Source: Plotosus lineatus (lineage: Eukaryota > Chordata > Actinopteri > Siluriformes > Plotosidae). From it: a stretch of 64,000 nucleotides of DNA. Shown one piece after another: positions 21,267 to 31,399 of this stretch. The stretch lies in NCBI GenBank assembly GCA_024760905.1, contig CM045750.1, positions 16,556,919 through 16,620,918 of the forward strand. The letters are read 5' to 3'. The notes under the pieces were generated by a model. The model saw only the letters and a program-made list of their open reading frames with translations, did no database searches and was not told the DNA's origin. Position 1 is the stretch's first letter. Every line of letters begins with the position of its first letter. Both the position numbers and the translations under genes were made by a program.

Positions 21267-21673
21267 GTAGTTGGTAGGGCAGTGGTGACCTAGTGGTTTT
21301 GGTGCTGGATCACTGATCCTCAGGTTTGGGGTTCAAGCCCCACTCTCCACAAGGTTGTCACTGTCCACCCAGTGCAGCTAAATGGGTTATTAAAGGCCGG
21401 TCATGTCTCTCACTATGATGAGAGGTTCATGTAAAAGAACCATTAGTAACCTTCGACAAGAGTAGCTGCAAAGCCGTCAGGTTGTTTCCGCCATATGATG
21501 GCCTGGCAAGCTGTCCAGGGTGTACTTTGCCCTCGCCACAGGTCGGCTGGGATGGGCACCAGCCTCCCCGCGTCCATAATTAGGATTAAACGGTTACAGA
21601 AAATGAACTGATAATGATGAATTTAGTTGGTGTGTCTTATATTCAGGTGCGTTTGATAGTCCGGAAATTACAG
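21034..21673. mobile_element. MITE with CCGGACTATAAG-type ends, copy 1
   Basis: The left end CATCATTTCCGGATTATAAT and right end TAGTCCGGAAATTACAG are inverted, with TA outside. Internal matches to the copy at 34.1 kb are CATACACTTTGAACCCTGTG, GCAGGAAGCGCAAGAGC and AGGTGCGGCCTATAT. It is interrupted by a SINE-B at 21276-21619. Tc1/mariner-like by TA target. Confidence 0.75.
21276..21619 (+). mobile_element. SINE-B with tail1, inside a MITE
   Basis: Complete head-body-tail1 order. The flanks AATGTAGTTGGT (21264-21275) and AATTTAGTTGGT (21620-21631) are its target duplication with one mismatch. It is the youngest layer of this nested locus. Confidence 0.9.
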
Positions 21674-21675
21674 TA

Positions 21676-21932
21676 CGGATGCTCCCCGACTTGCATCCGT
21701 TTTACGTTTTTGTTTTTTTTTTTTCAAAGAAAATATCAAATTTTGAGTTCAGACGTACCTACGTCGTATGCTCATGCAATGACATAATGACGCTGTGTCC
21801 ATTGTTTACAAACAGACTGAACGTGCCCCTCCTTCTTCCCAGTTCAGTTTGTTTATATATATATATATATATATGTTATTTGCTCTACCAAAAAGTATTG
21901 AGCACTCTCCTACGGAAGGATCTACTCAGAAA

Positions 21933-21984
<52 letters not shown>

Positions 21985-22221
21985 CGGTTGAAATAAGTGA
22001 CTTATTTGCAATTAATGTTATTATTTGATATATTTGATATTATTTTACTATGATGGTATGTTTATAATAATTGATTTTAGGGGTGTTTTAAGAGATACGG
22101 TAATGGTATTTATGGATGTATAGTACAGTATGAGCGTCATACGTCACTGTAACTTATGTTCACTTTCAACTTACGTTCGGCCGTCCAGAAACAATTAAAA
22201 ACGTAAGTCAGGGAGCGTCTG
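21676..22221. mobile_element. Tigger-like MITE (GCTCCCCGACTT ends)
   Basis: The left end GGATGCTCCCCGACTTGCAT and right end GTAAGTCAGGGAGCGTCTG are inverted, flanked by TA (21674-21675 and 22222-22223). It sits directly against the preceding MITE. It contains two (AT)n runs and a 61-bp block (21875-21935) shared with 39.9 and 48.4 kb. Confidence 0.78.
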
Positions 22222-22439
22222 TACTTTGTTATAATTAGTATTTTATTTGTGCTAATGACACACAAATAAAAAGTGAATAGTTTGAGGACAAAACGGACAA
22301 AACACAACTGATTTATTGCAAGAGATCATTGCACAACCTACTCATGCCTTTCATATGGTATACATGTTTAAGCCACAAATTATTTGCTTCCATGTGGAGT
22401 CGCAAAACATCTTGATGCAGGTTTCAAAATCCTCAAATA

Positions 22440-22440
<1 letters not shown>

Positions 22441-22473
<33 letters not shown>
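22441..22473 (+). repeat. (AC)n microsatellite
   Basis: A pure AC run of about 16 units. Confidence 0.9.
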
Positions 22474-22478
<5 letters not shown>

Positions 22479-22607
22479 CAAGTGTTTCTATCACACCTCT
22501 ATTATGGAGCCTGCTGGTAGCTCCTGCTGAATTAAAGGCATGTGCCACTTGGTATGTCAACAAAATACATAAACATACATACATACAGTATTATCTCAAA
22601 AAGTAAC

Positions 22608-22780
22608 ATGGCAGTATAGTGGCTAGCATGTCTACCTCACAGCAGGAAGATCTTGGGTTTGAATCCTAGAATTTTTGAGGGATTTACCCCATTTCTGCCC
22701 AGAGATGGTTGAGATGAGTTCCAGCCTTCCACCTGACCCTAGTAGGACTAAGCAGTTTGGAAAATAATTTAATGAATAAT
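22608..22780 (+). mobile_element. V-SINE with central block deleted
   Basis: The head and B box (GGGTTTGAATCCTAG) pass straight into tail1 (CCCAGAGATGGTTGAGATGA). About 150 bp of the middle is missing. Confidence 0.75.
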
Positions 22781-23300
22781 TCTCAAATTCTTGTGAATAA
22801 ATATTGTTCACCACTCTCCCAGATGGCACCCATACTTTAGATCATCATGACATAACAGCTTAACACTAGATCAACAACCTTGTTTGCTATTTGGAAAGAT
22901 TATTTTATGAGAATTTGCTACTTTTAAGTCATGCTTGAGTATAATGGGTGATTTAAAGTCATATGTGTAAAGAGACCTCGGTACACGGAGCATTTTTACA
23001 GAGCACTTAAGACAAAGTTTTTTGGTTAAAAAAACTACCCAGGAGGCCACATTTCCATTAGAGATAGTGTTTACACATTGGCAGAGGACATTTTCCTGTG
23101 TAATTAGCAGCCACTGTGAATGAATCCCAGTACATGCCTGTAGAAAAGGACTCTATTCAATGAATGACAAAGCTGCAATCACAGGGTAGGGGCGTCTCAT
23201 GATGCGTCACCCTATGAATCAAGCAATCTCTATTTATAGCCTCTTTTTTTTATGTATTACATTTTTACCAATGTTCTTCTGCCTTAATCAAAAGATCTAC
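22781..23300. other. unassigned repeat-poor sequence
   Basis: No recognisable element and no coding frame of interest. Mixed composition. Confidence 0.35.
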
Positions 23301-24075
23301 ATTTATTTATTTATTTGTTGGTACACTGTAAGTCCCACAAGTTAAATTATTGTATGTGCATTTAACGCATCCAAAGTGAGCAATGTGCTGCCATACATGT
23401 TGGGGGTACACAGAGAGCCGTTGGGGGTTAGGCGCCTTGCTCAAGGGAACCAGATACCCCCATTTCACCGGAGTGCGGCATGCAATGATTGTGTCGGAAA
23501 GGCGCGGAATGCAGTCTACGGAAGAGCTTCGGCATTTTTACACGGAAAATGTGTGAAAATCCTACGGAAAAGTGGAAATTCTTATACCCCCATTTCACTG
23601 GACTACGGCATGCAAGGATCGTGTAGTGGAAAGGCGCGAAACGCAGTCTACAGAAGAGCTTCGGACATTTCTATCAGGAAAATGGGTGAAAATCCTTCGG
23701 AAAAGTGGAAATTCTCGGAACGTTCAGAGCATGTGCGGAACAGGTACGGCAAAGTACGCCAAAGTGACCCCACGGAACACTCGCGGAGTATTTTGGCCTG
23801 CTGGAAGCATACGGAAGTGGAGGAAGACTTAAGGAATAACTACGGAATCACACGGAAGATGAGGGAATACTTGCGGAACATTTGCGGATGACAACATTTT
23901 TGCTTCTGTAAGTCTACCGTGCTGCAGTGAAATGGGGGTATCGGCTTCGGAGGTGAAGGAAGGGAAGGTGCATCTCACTCCCACCACACATTTTTCCTGC
24001 TGATTCAGTAATCGAACCAGTGACATTTTGGTCCCAGATTAGAACTGCTGCATGGTTTGAACTGCTATAGGCATG
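23301..24075. mobile_element. older dispersed repeat hosting the CGGAA-rich MITE
   Basis: Flanks of the MITE join sensibly: GGGGTTAGGCGCCTTGCTCA on the left, and GAAGGTGCATCTCACTCCCA with AATCGAACCAGTGACATTTT on the right. These segments occur in a common fish repeat, by recollection. Boundaries are approximate. Confidence 0.35.
23451..23945. mobile_element. CGGAA-rich MITE, copy 1
   Basis: The ends TACCCCCATTTCACYGG and CAGTGAAATGGGGGTA are inverted. The interior is packed with CGGAA/CGGAAC motifs (for example ACGGAAGAGCTTCGG, GCGGAACATTTGCGG), nearly all in one orientation. The left 133 bp is duplicated in tandem. The right part (TATTTTGGCCTGCTGGAAGC to GACAACATTTTTGCTTC) matches 43590-43745. 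The 171-codon plus-strand open frame across it is a by-product. I cannot assign a superfamily. Confidence 0.75.
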
Positions 24076-25446
24076 GAAGGAACAATCAAGCAGACCCTGA
24101 GCTCCTCGCATAAATCAACGTTCTTCTTATCTAACATCTTCAGATTTTGAATGTGCAGGGGTAATTAAAATCTTTGCAACAGTAGAGTTCATGCATATCT
24201 ATTATATAAATCTATTGAATGGCTGTCTGGCCATGACTCTCTGCAATAGCTTATTTATTAAGTTGCGCCTTAGTGGCTGCAATTATAAAGTAAATAATAA
24301 CCATTGTATTGCGATATAAAGTAATAGAAAATACAACATGGATGGGTGTGTCAATTTAAAAGGGAATATCCTTTTAATGTCTATTCAAGCTACTTTCTAT
24401 TGAATAACTCACTTTTCTCCTTTAAAAGAATTACGACAAACAGGAACCCAGAATCAAACTGTATTAAATGAGATGTCTGTGCTAATTATTATACCGTGCC
24501 AGTACACTGTGCCACCCAAGAAAGAAGTTGAGCGTTGCTATTCTCAAGAAGGCTCGGTTTCTAATGTTTTGCTTGAAATCACTGTTGAATGCCCTTGTGC
24601 TTGACCTTCTGAACCAAGTACATTTTTTCTAGAAGAGCAAGAATCTCATCTCATGTTTTTCATGGAAAAAAAAAAAAAAAAATCAGACCTTGGGCTGTTG
24701 CGCTGCAGTATATTGACTACAATATAAAAACACACCAAATATATTGCGTACTACATATCTCTCCAAATGCACACATCGCTTTAGAGCATTACTTCCCCTA
24801 TAGATTTTCTGCCTGTAGAAGACATTCATCATCAAAGAATTAACCAAATTAACTCATCCTTGCCTTTTCTGAATAGAAGAAAAATAATAATTTTTAAATT
24901 AAGCCCAGCAATTTGAAAGAGAGCAAAAACAGAGGATGGCCTTAAAGGGATATTCTAATACCGAATGTCAAAGGATCAGACGATTTCCATATTAATTGAA
25001 GAAGACGAACATGAGCCAGAAATGAGGCCAGACTCTGACTCTCGCGGTTCCGCTGCACTGCTCTCCACTATGCCATCAGCCATTAATGGCTGGAGCTTTT
25101 CAACTTGCCGTGACTAATAAGCCACAGGAGGATATGGGGAAAGCTCAGGCCTGTCTATACGCACAGGTCCCTGTTATCAATCACCTACAGGGAAAAATAA
25201 GGCAATTACTTTGAGCTTGCCTATAACTTTACTTACAGTATATAGCGAAGAAATAAGCGACGGAATACTGTAAGAGGGATGAAAGTGAGAAAACTGCATC
25301 TTTGTGTATTTGCATTCTCTTTTAACTATAAAAAAAAAAAAAAACTTGAGTGCACTGAAACATGCATGGGATATTTAGCATGCACAAAAGCGGATTGTTT
25401 ACTACTTGTTTTTGATTCCCTATGTAAATTTTATGCTGGACGGTAT
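23944..25446. other. 1.5-kb repeat-poor island
   Basis: Apart from the end of the host repeat and two poly-A runs (24665, 25330), no element is visible. The segment around 25000-25200 has balanced composition, including ATGCCATCAGCCATTAATGG and GTTATCAATCACCTACAGGG. It looks like conserved non-coding sequence, possibly an enhancer or intron core. No splice-consistent exon was recognised. Confidence 0.35.
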
Positions 25447-25662
25447 ACTGGTGTGGTGGTTAGAATATCCGCGGCACAGCAAGAAGGTCCTGGGTTTTAG
25501 TACCGGGCTCAGCAAGGGTGATTTCCTCCCACAGGTGGTGTGTGTCTTGTTCTCAAATGGGTTGGCGACCTATTCAGGGTGTATCCAACCTTGGCCAGTG
25601 TCTAAGATAAGATCTGAGCTTCCCGCGACCCTTGTAGGATAAAATGGTTTGGTGAGTTTATG
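25447..25662 (+). mobile_element. V-SINE with internal deletion
   Basis: The head and B box region lead into GATTTCCTCCCACAGGTGGT and then tail1. The first half of the central block and the CAAAGACATG part are gone. Confidence 0.75.
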
Positions 25663-25663
25663 A

Positions 25664-25963
25664 TTCATTCATTTTCCAAGCAGGGCAATTGGCACCAATC
25701 TCAGTCAACTCTGGGCGAGGGTAGGGCAGGGTACACCCTGACCATCGCAGGGCCAACACTTACACTCACACCTAGGGGCAATTTGGAACTGCTAATTAGC
25801 CTACTGTGCATGTTTTTGGACTGTGGGCGGTTACCGGAGGAAACCCACACGAACACAGGGAGACCCCCATGCAAATTCCATACAGAAACACCCAGGCTGG
25901 GAAGCGAACCCAAGTCTTCTCGCTGTGATGTGGATGTGCTAACCACTACACCACCGTGCAGCC
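25664..25963 (-). mobile_element. V-SINE, full length
   Basis: A complete minus-strand copy from TTCATTCATTTTCCAAGCAG to GCTAACCACTACACCACCGT. It lies tail-to-tail with the preceding plus-strand copy, so the two tails form an inverted pair. Confidence 0.88.
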
Positions 25964-26042
25964 ATGTATGATTTGAATCATTTATTTATCCATTTATTGT
26001 ACGAAAAATCCTTTTTTATTTATTACTTTTGTGTACAAACAG

Positions 26043-26375
26043 GATGGAGGCATGGTGTCATCGTCATTAAATGTCCACCTCACAGCAAGAAGGTCCTGGA
26101 TTCAGATCTCAGACACAGGCGTTTCTGTGAGGAGTTTGCATTTTCTTGTCATCCTTTCGTGGGTTTCTTCCTGTTACTCCGATTTCCTCCCACAGTCCAA
26201 AGACGTGTACATTAGGCAAAGTGACTGTTCCACATCTCGCCTAGGTGTGAGTGGTTGTGTGTTTCGCTCTGAGATGGATTGGATGACCTTTGTTCAGAGC
26301 CAGCAGAGATATGCTCTGGTCTTCCCGCAACCGTGTTGGATTAAACGGTTCAGAAAATTAGTATGTGAGTCAGTA
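26043..26375 (+). mobile_element. V-SINE, full length
   Basis: The head is diverged (GGAGGCATGGTGTCATCGTC). The central block TCCTCCCACAGTCCAAAGAC is intact, and tail1 ends ACGGTTCAGAAAATTAG. Confidence 0.85.
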
Positions 26376-26741
26376 AGTATAGATTTGAGCTATTTCTGAA
26401 TAGCATAGTTATTTGAAGTTTCATCAAATACATTTCTGGTGATCTCATGACACTCAGATCAGAAATGAACAATGCGTATGGATATATCACTGTCAGTGCC
26501 GTCAATCAGTATCAGCAGCATTGCAAAACAAAAATGAAAAACGCAACAATAGTGAACACATTCAGTCAGAGGATCAATGATTCGCTCAATATTTGGGGAA
26601 TCAATCAAAGCAAAAACAAGGGGAACAAATCAACTGAAAATGAGTTGTGACCAAATCAATTGCACAAGAAATTGATCTGCACATGTGGGACATTCTGTAA
26701 GATGCCTTCGTGTTCAATTTAAAATTTGATATATTTGTACA
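26376..26741. other. unassigned AT-rich sequence
   Basis: The plus-strand open frame 26447-26650 has no domain. No inverted ends are seen. Confidence 0.3.
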
Positions 26742-27050
26742 ATGAGGTGGCGCATTGGCAGAGCGGTTAGCATGTCCTTCTTACAGCAAGACGCTCCTAG
26801 GTTCGAGTCCTGGATTTGTGCGTATCGACGTAGAGTCTGCATGTTCTCCCCATGCTTGGTGGGTTTCCTCCAAGTACCATATGCGAGTTTCCTCCCACAG
26901 CCCAAAGACAAGCACTGGAGGCTAATTGGCTGTCCCAAATTGTCCGTGAGTGTGAATGAATGTGTATGTTACTCTATGATGCTTTGGTGGATGTGTAGGC
27001 ACCAACCCCCCCCCCCCCCCCCCGGCAAAATGAGTGAGTGAATGATGAGA
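26742..27050 (+). mobile_element. V-SINE, tail disrupted by poly-C
   Basis: Head (GAGGTGGCGCATTGGCAGAG), B box (GGTTCGAGTCCTGG) and central block are intact. Most of tail1 is replaced by a C-run at about 27006-27022 before AAAATGAGTGAGTG. Confidence 0.82.
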
Positions 27051-27388
27051 CCGGCTGATCAGGAGAACCAATGCATCACAAAGTTCACAGAATGAATTTC
27101 TTCATTTTTTTTCTTTTCTTTCTTTTTTTTTTTTTTATTTCACAATGCCATAAGACCTAACTTGATCTCCTAGATTCTTCCTCACAGCTATAGGAGACTG
27201 ATCCTAGTTCTTAGGAAACCAATTAGAGATATAATAGATTATTATATGCTCAGACGCCTACAGAGACTAACACCACTGACTTGTGGAATTTTAACTGCTT
27301 AGTAGTGAAGATTTAAAAGAGAGTTTTAAGTATAGTGTGTGTGGGGGGGTTAACATGGCATAGGATTTTATACTCCCTGTCACTTTCA
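27051..27388. other. unassigned AT-rich sequence
   Basis: Contains a long T-rich tract near 27105-27138. No element is recognised. Confidence 0.3.
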
Positions 27389-27416
27389 TTTGCCAAACTG
27401 TTTATTCCCATTAGGC

Positions 27417-28572
27417 CAGAGCTTTGCAAATAGTGGGGCATGAAGCCGGGTGGGCGCGGTGTGATGCCGGGGGGAGCATATGTGACGCGTATATTGGTGT
27501 AAGCTTTGTACAAATAGTTTTTGCTTTTTATGCCCTCGAAGAAACCCAAAATTATAAACTATTGTATGGTATAAATTATTATTGACTGATAATATTGCAC
27601 TATATGTATGAATATTATTTGTGAATGTTGAAATCAAATGAAATCAATCAATCAATCAATCAGTCAGACCCTAGGGAACATGCTTTTCTGGAGAAGTGTA
27701 TGAGAATTAAGTGTAATTGCACCTCCACTCCATTAGTAGGCAGTTGCACTCTCATTGTAGCATTATGGTGTAGCGTTTTTTCGCACGAGCAAATGATATG
27801 AAGTGCAGTAAACAACTCCTCAAGAAACAACACGGAAAAGTTTCTAACAGGAACGAAGAGAAAGCTGGAGAGAGATGGAGATATTAAGACAGAAATAAGT
27901 TGAATGAGTTTAAATAAAGATGTATTTTTTATTTCAGGTACATTGCATTGGTGCACTTTAAATCGTTTTGTTACAGATTAAAAAAACAAAGCTAATGAAG
28001 TTTTTCTTTATTGGAAGTTGAACTATATTTCTTTCTTTTTTGTTTTTAATGTTAATAAAGATACAGTGTTATGTACAGGTGTTCATTCAGTTCATTTTCT
28101 GTAACCGCTTCATCCTAATTAGGGTCACGGGGAGGCTGGTGCCCATCCCAGCCAATTCAGGGCGAGGGCAGAGTACACCCTGGACAGCTCGCCAGGCCAT
28201 CGCAGGGCGGAAACACGCTGACGGCTTTGCAGCTACTCTTGTCGAAAGTCAGCAATGGTTCTTTTACATGAACCTCACACCATAGACAGTGAGAGACATG
28301 GCCGGCCTTTGATAACCCAGTTAGCTGCACTGGGTGGACAGTGACAACCTTGTGGAGAGTGGGACTCGAACCCCCAACCTTTGGATCAGCGATCCGGCGC
28401 CTTATACCACTAGACCACCACTGCCCAATGTACAGGTGTACTAACAACAATTTTATAGACAAATAATATTATTTATAGTCGCTCGAGAGGTGGTGGGGGC
28501 CTGGAATGTTTTTTTTTTTTTTTTTTTTTTATTCCTAGAGGGGGCACCACAGAAAATAATTGAGAAGCACTG
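27417..28572. mobile_element. hAT MITE (TGCTTCTCAA ends), copy 1
   Basis: The ends CAGAGCTTTGCAAATAGTGG and AATAATTGAGAAGCACTG are inverted. The body matches the copies at 29885 and 38078 (GGGAACATGCTTTTCTGGA, AACAACTCCTCAAGAAACAA, GGGGGCACCACAGAAAATAA). It is enlarged by a SINE-B (28083-28427) and by about 190 bp of AT-rich DNA ending in (TCAA)n at 27480-27667. The target duplication is decayed (near CATTTAGG). Confidence 0.78.
28083..28427 (-). mobile_element. SINE-B with tail1, full length
   Basis: The minus strand starts GGGCAGTGGTGGTCTAGTGG, has B box GGGTTCGAGTCCC and ends in tail1 with ATGAACTGAATGAA. A perfect 12-bp duplication, ATGTACAGGTGT, flanks it (28071-28082, 28428-28439). Confidence 0.93.
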
Positions 28573-28845
28573 CATTTAGGGTCCTTGAGGAGGCTGAAGC
28601 CTATCTCAGCTGACACTGGGTGAAGGTAGGGTCACCCTGAACAGTTCATCAGACCATGGCAAGGCCCACTCACACTCACATCGAGGGGCAATTTTCAATT
28701 TTGAACAGCAGGTTAGCCTAAAGAGCATGTCTTTGGACTGTGGGAAGAAATCAGGCGATGCGAAAGCATGCACACTCCTCAGAGAAACACCGTTACCCAG
28801 ACCAGGACTCGAACCCGGGAGTTTTTTGCTGTGAGTTTTTGCTAG

Positions 28846-29038
28846 CACAGAGCAGTGGTAGCGATTCTAGATTACGAATCTAAAGATTGTTGGTTCAAGC
28901 CTCAGTCCCTTCAACCTGCCACTGTTGGGCCCTTGAGCAAGGTCCTTAACCCTCACTTGCTCAGTTGTATAAAAAGAGTAAATGTAGCTCACTTTGGATA
29001 AGGGTGTCTGTTAAATTCTGTAAATGTAATGTAAATGT
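28846..29038 (+). mobile_element. third SINE family, tail TAAATGTAAATGT
   Basis: AGCAGTGGTAGCGATTCTAG (head), a B-box-like GGTTCAAGCCTC, CCTTGAGCAAGGTCCTTAAC and TTGGATAAGGGTGTCTGTTA with a GTAATGTAAATGT end. The body and tail resemble SINEs common in otophysan fish (recollection). A short duplication (GCTAGCAC / GTTAGCCA) flanks it inside the V-SINE head. Confidence 0.7.
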
Positions 29039-29062
29039 TAGCCACTTTGCCACAGTGCTGCC

Positions 29063-29532
29063 AGAGAAACGGAGACAGGGAGAGGAATTGAGTGAATGAG
29101 AGAAAGAGTGAGAGGGAAGAGAGTGTGTTGTTTCCTGCATATCTTTTCTTTCTCATTTCATTGTGATAAGAGCTCAAAAGGCAGCCTCACTTATTCAGCT
29201 CCTTCATGTCGCTCATAAAAGCTCTAATTTAATAATCAAAGCCAATGCTGCTGATCTTCTCTGATGATTAACAAAAGCTAACAGATCCAGTAGAGCACTC
29301 ACTCACCTAAACACAATGCCACGGGGATTCTGGTGAAGAGACTGATCTATATGTACTTGAAATTATTCGGAATTATTTTTACCCGATCTATATGCTATAA
29401 TTAACTATTATGCAACAGTGGTGACATGGCTGTTTTTCAACAGTCCTTGAGATGAGATGCCAAGGGGACTATTTAATTCAGTGACAGACACAGAACCTGA
29501 GATGCAGAACTGTTTTAGTATGCCTGATAAGG
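29063..29532. other. repeat-poor sequence
   Basis: After an (AGAG)-rich start, 29160-29330 is complex and includes TCGCTCATAAAAGCTCTAAT and ATGATTAACAAAAGCTAACA. It shows no repeat hallmark, so it is another candidate non-coding conserved stretch. Confidence 0.3.
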
Positions 29533-29780
29533 TGGGGACAGTGGCGTGGTGGTTAGAGGCCGTGGGTTCGAATTCCTGTGAGGCCTCATGGTACTCGGAC
29601 CCCTGGATAAAGTCTTAACCACCAGTGTTCCTCTGTGCACCCAGCAGTACAAATGGGTTCCAGTATAAATAGGTATCCTGCAGTGAACTAGTGTCCCAGG
29701 AGGTGCTGAACTCCTATTTGCTTCACACCACTGAAAATGGGGATATTGAGACTGATAAGCTCCAGTTTAGAAACCGACAC
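29533..29780 (+). mobile_element. fourth SINE family, copy 1
   Basis: GGGGACAGTGGCGTGGTGGT (head), GGGTTCGAATTCC (B box), CACCCAGCAGTACAAATGGG and CCAGGAGGTGCTGAACTCCT, then GATAAGCTCCAG. A fuller copy lies at 42137-42440. Confidence 0.65.
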
Positions 29781-29795
29781 TGGAAACATAGATTG

Positions 29796-30566
29796 ATTGA
29801 TGGATCTCAGCCAACACTGGGCGAAGTCAGGGTGCATCCTATACAACTCACCAGACCATCACAGAGCCACATATAACACTAACACAGTGCTTCTCAAATA
29901 GTGGGGGGTTGCCTCCCTTGGGGGATGTGATATGATGCCGGAGGGCGAGGGGGTGATGCCGGGGAGAAGGGGGAGGAGGTGTGATGTTGGGGGGGGTATG
30001 ACTCTGGGGAACATGCTTTTCTGGAATAGTATACTAGAATTAAATGTAATTGCACGTTCACTCCAGTAGTTAGCAGTGGCGCTCTCATCTCACTATGATG
30101 TAGCGGTTTTTCGTATGGGCAAACGATATGAAGTGCAGAGAACAACCCCTCAAGAAACAACATGGAAAATTTTAAAACAGGAACGACGAAAAAGGTGGAG
30201 AGAGACGGAGATATTAAAACATCAGTAAAACGAGTTTAAATAAGGATGTATTTTTTATTTCAGGCACATTGGTGCAGTTTAAATCTTTTCTGTTACGGAT
30301 TAAAAAACAATCCTAATGAAGTTTTTCTTTGTTTTAAGTTGAACTACATTTCTTTCTTTTTTGTTTTTAAGGTGAATAAAGATATAATGTTATGCAGAGG
30401 GGTACTAATAACAATTTTGTAGACAAATAATACTATTTATAGTCACTCCTGGAGTAGTTGGGGGGGCTCGAAATGTTTTTTTTTTTCTTCCTAAAGGGGG
30501 CGCCACAGAAAATAATTGAGAAGCCCTGCACTAAGAGAGCGTGCAAACTCCACACAGAAATGCAGT
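29796..30566 (-). mobile_element. V-SINE split by a hAT MITE
   Basis: The tail part is 29796-29884 (CAGCCAACACTGGGCGAAGT). After the MITE, GAGCGTGCAAACTCCACACA continues to about 30566. The middle is partly lost. Confidence 0.7.
29885..30528. mobile_element. hAT MITE (TGCTTCTCAA ends), copy 2
   Basis: The ends CAGTGCTTCTCAAATAGTGG and AATAATTGAGAAGCCCTG are inverted. Near-identical 8-bp flanks CACTAACA (29877-29884) and CACTAAGA (30529-30536) are present. A GGGGG-rich subterminal region is followed by an AT-rich core. The minus-strand frame is a short ORF of no known function. Confidence 0.85.
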
Positions 30567-30571
30567 AACCA

Positions 30572-30902
30572 CATCGTGGTTAACCTGCCTCACAGCAAAT
30601 AGGTCCTGGGTTTGAGTCCTGGGCTCAACGAGGGCGTTTCTGTGTGGAGCGCTTCCTGTGCTTGAGTACTTTCCTCTGAGTACTCAAGTTTCTTACCACG
30701 GTCCTAAAACATGCAATAAGACTAACCGACTATTCCAAATTGCCTCTAGGTGTGGGTAAGAGTGTGGAAGTTTGTGTGTATGTTGCTGTGAAATGGATTG
30801 GTGAGCTGTTCAGGGTGTACCTCTCTTTTGCCCAGAGACGGCTATGATAAGTTTCATTTTCCCCACAACTGTAGTTAGATTAAGCAGTTTGGCAAATTGA
30901 CT
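30572..30902 (+). mobile_element. V-SINE, near full length
   Basis: Head CATCGTGGTTAACCTGCCTC, B box GGGTTTGAGTCCTGGG, central block diverged (GTACTTTCCTCTGAGTACTC), tail1 complete. Confidence 0.82.
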
Positions 30903-31063
30903 CATAACTACTGTACACCCCAAACTATGCGTGGGGATGGGGGTGGGGCATGGTGGCATAGTGGTCAGCAAGAAGGTCCGGGGTTTAAGGCCTATAGACC
31001 CTGAACATTGAACCAACTTATTAAAAGGTTTACAGTCATTTAATCTTTTTTTTTTTTTTTTAA

Positions 31064-31399
31064 AGTCACTTAATTGTAATTCAGGTTGTGGGGAGGCTGG
31101 AGCCTCTCAGCCAACTCTGGGTGAAAGTGGGGTACAGCCAGAACAGCTCACCGGACTATCACAATACAACACACACAACCACTTACACTCACTCTCACAC
31201 CTAGGGGCAATTTGGAGCAGTCAGCCTACTGTGCAGAATTATGGACTGTGGGAGAAAACCAGAGTACGTACCTGGAGAAAACCCGCGCAAGCCCGGGGAA
31301 CATGCAGAACACACAGAAATACCCTGAGACCAGAAATTGAGCCCAGGCCCATCTTACTGCCAGGCAGACGTGCTAACCAGTGGACCACCATGCTGCCCT
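31064..31399 (-). mobile_element. V-SINE, full length
   Basis: Tail1 GGTTGTGGGGAGGCTGGAGC through to the head CTAACCAGTGGACCACCATG. It is immediately followed at 31400-31485 by a plus-strand tail1 scrap (GAGTCGGTTGAGAAAGGCTT), so two V-SINE pieces abut head-to-tail. Confidence 0.85.

Larger units (their letters stand above)
20690..22440 (+). mobile_element. old dispersed repeat split by two MITEs
   Basis: 20690-21031 and 22224-22440 align in order with the uninterrupted copy at 39295-39700. Shared landmarks are GATGATC..TGTGTGATAGAA, TTGCAAGAAATAGAAAC, AGTTGGAGAAT-type sequence, and ATTTTATTTGTGCTAATGAC followed by CAAATAAAAAGTGAATAG. The interruption falls in CTGTACTTTGT. The family is unknown to me and non-coding. 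Confidence 0.6.
27389..29062 (-). mobile_element. V-SINE expanded by nested insertions
   Basis: The tail end TTGCCAAACTGTTTATTCCC (27389-27416) is separated by a hAT MITE from the rest of the V-SINE at 28573-28845. The head is in turn interrupted by another SINE (28846-29038) before GCCACTTTGCCACAGTGCTG. Rejoining these parts gives one V-SINE in normal order. Confidence 0.8.

Noticed and set aside
23376..23891. 171-codon plus-strand open frame
   Set aside because: It spans the inverted-repeat CGGAA MITE including its duplicated end; the repeated residues reflect the DNA repeat and no protein family is recognisable.
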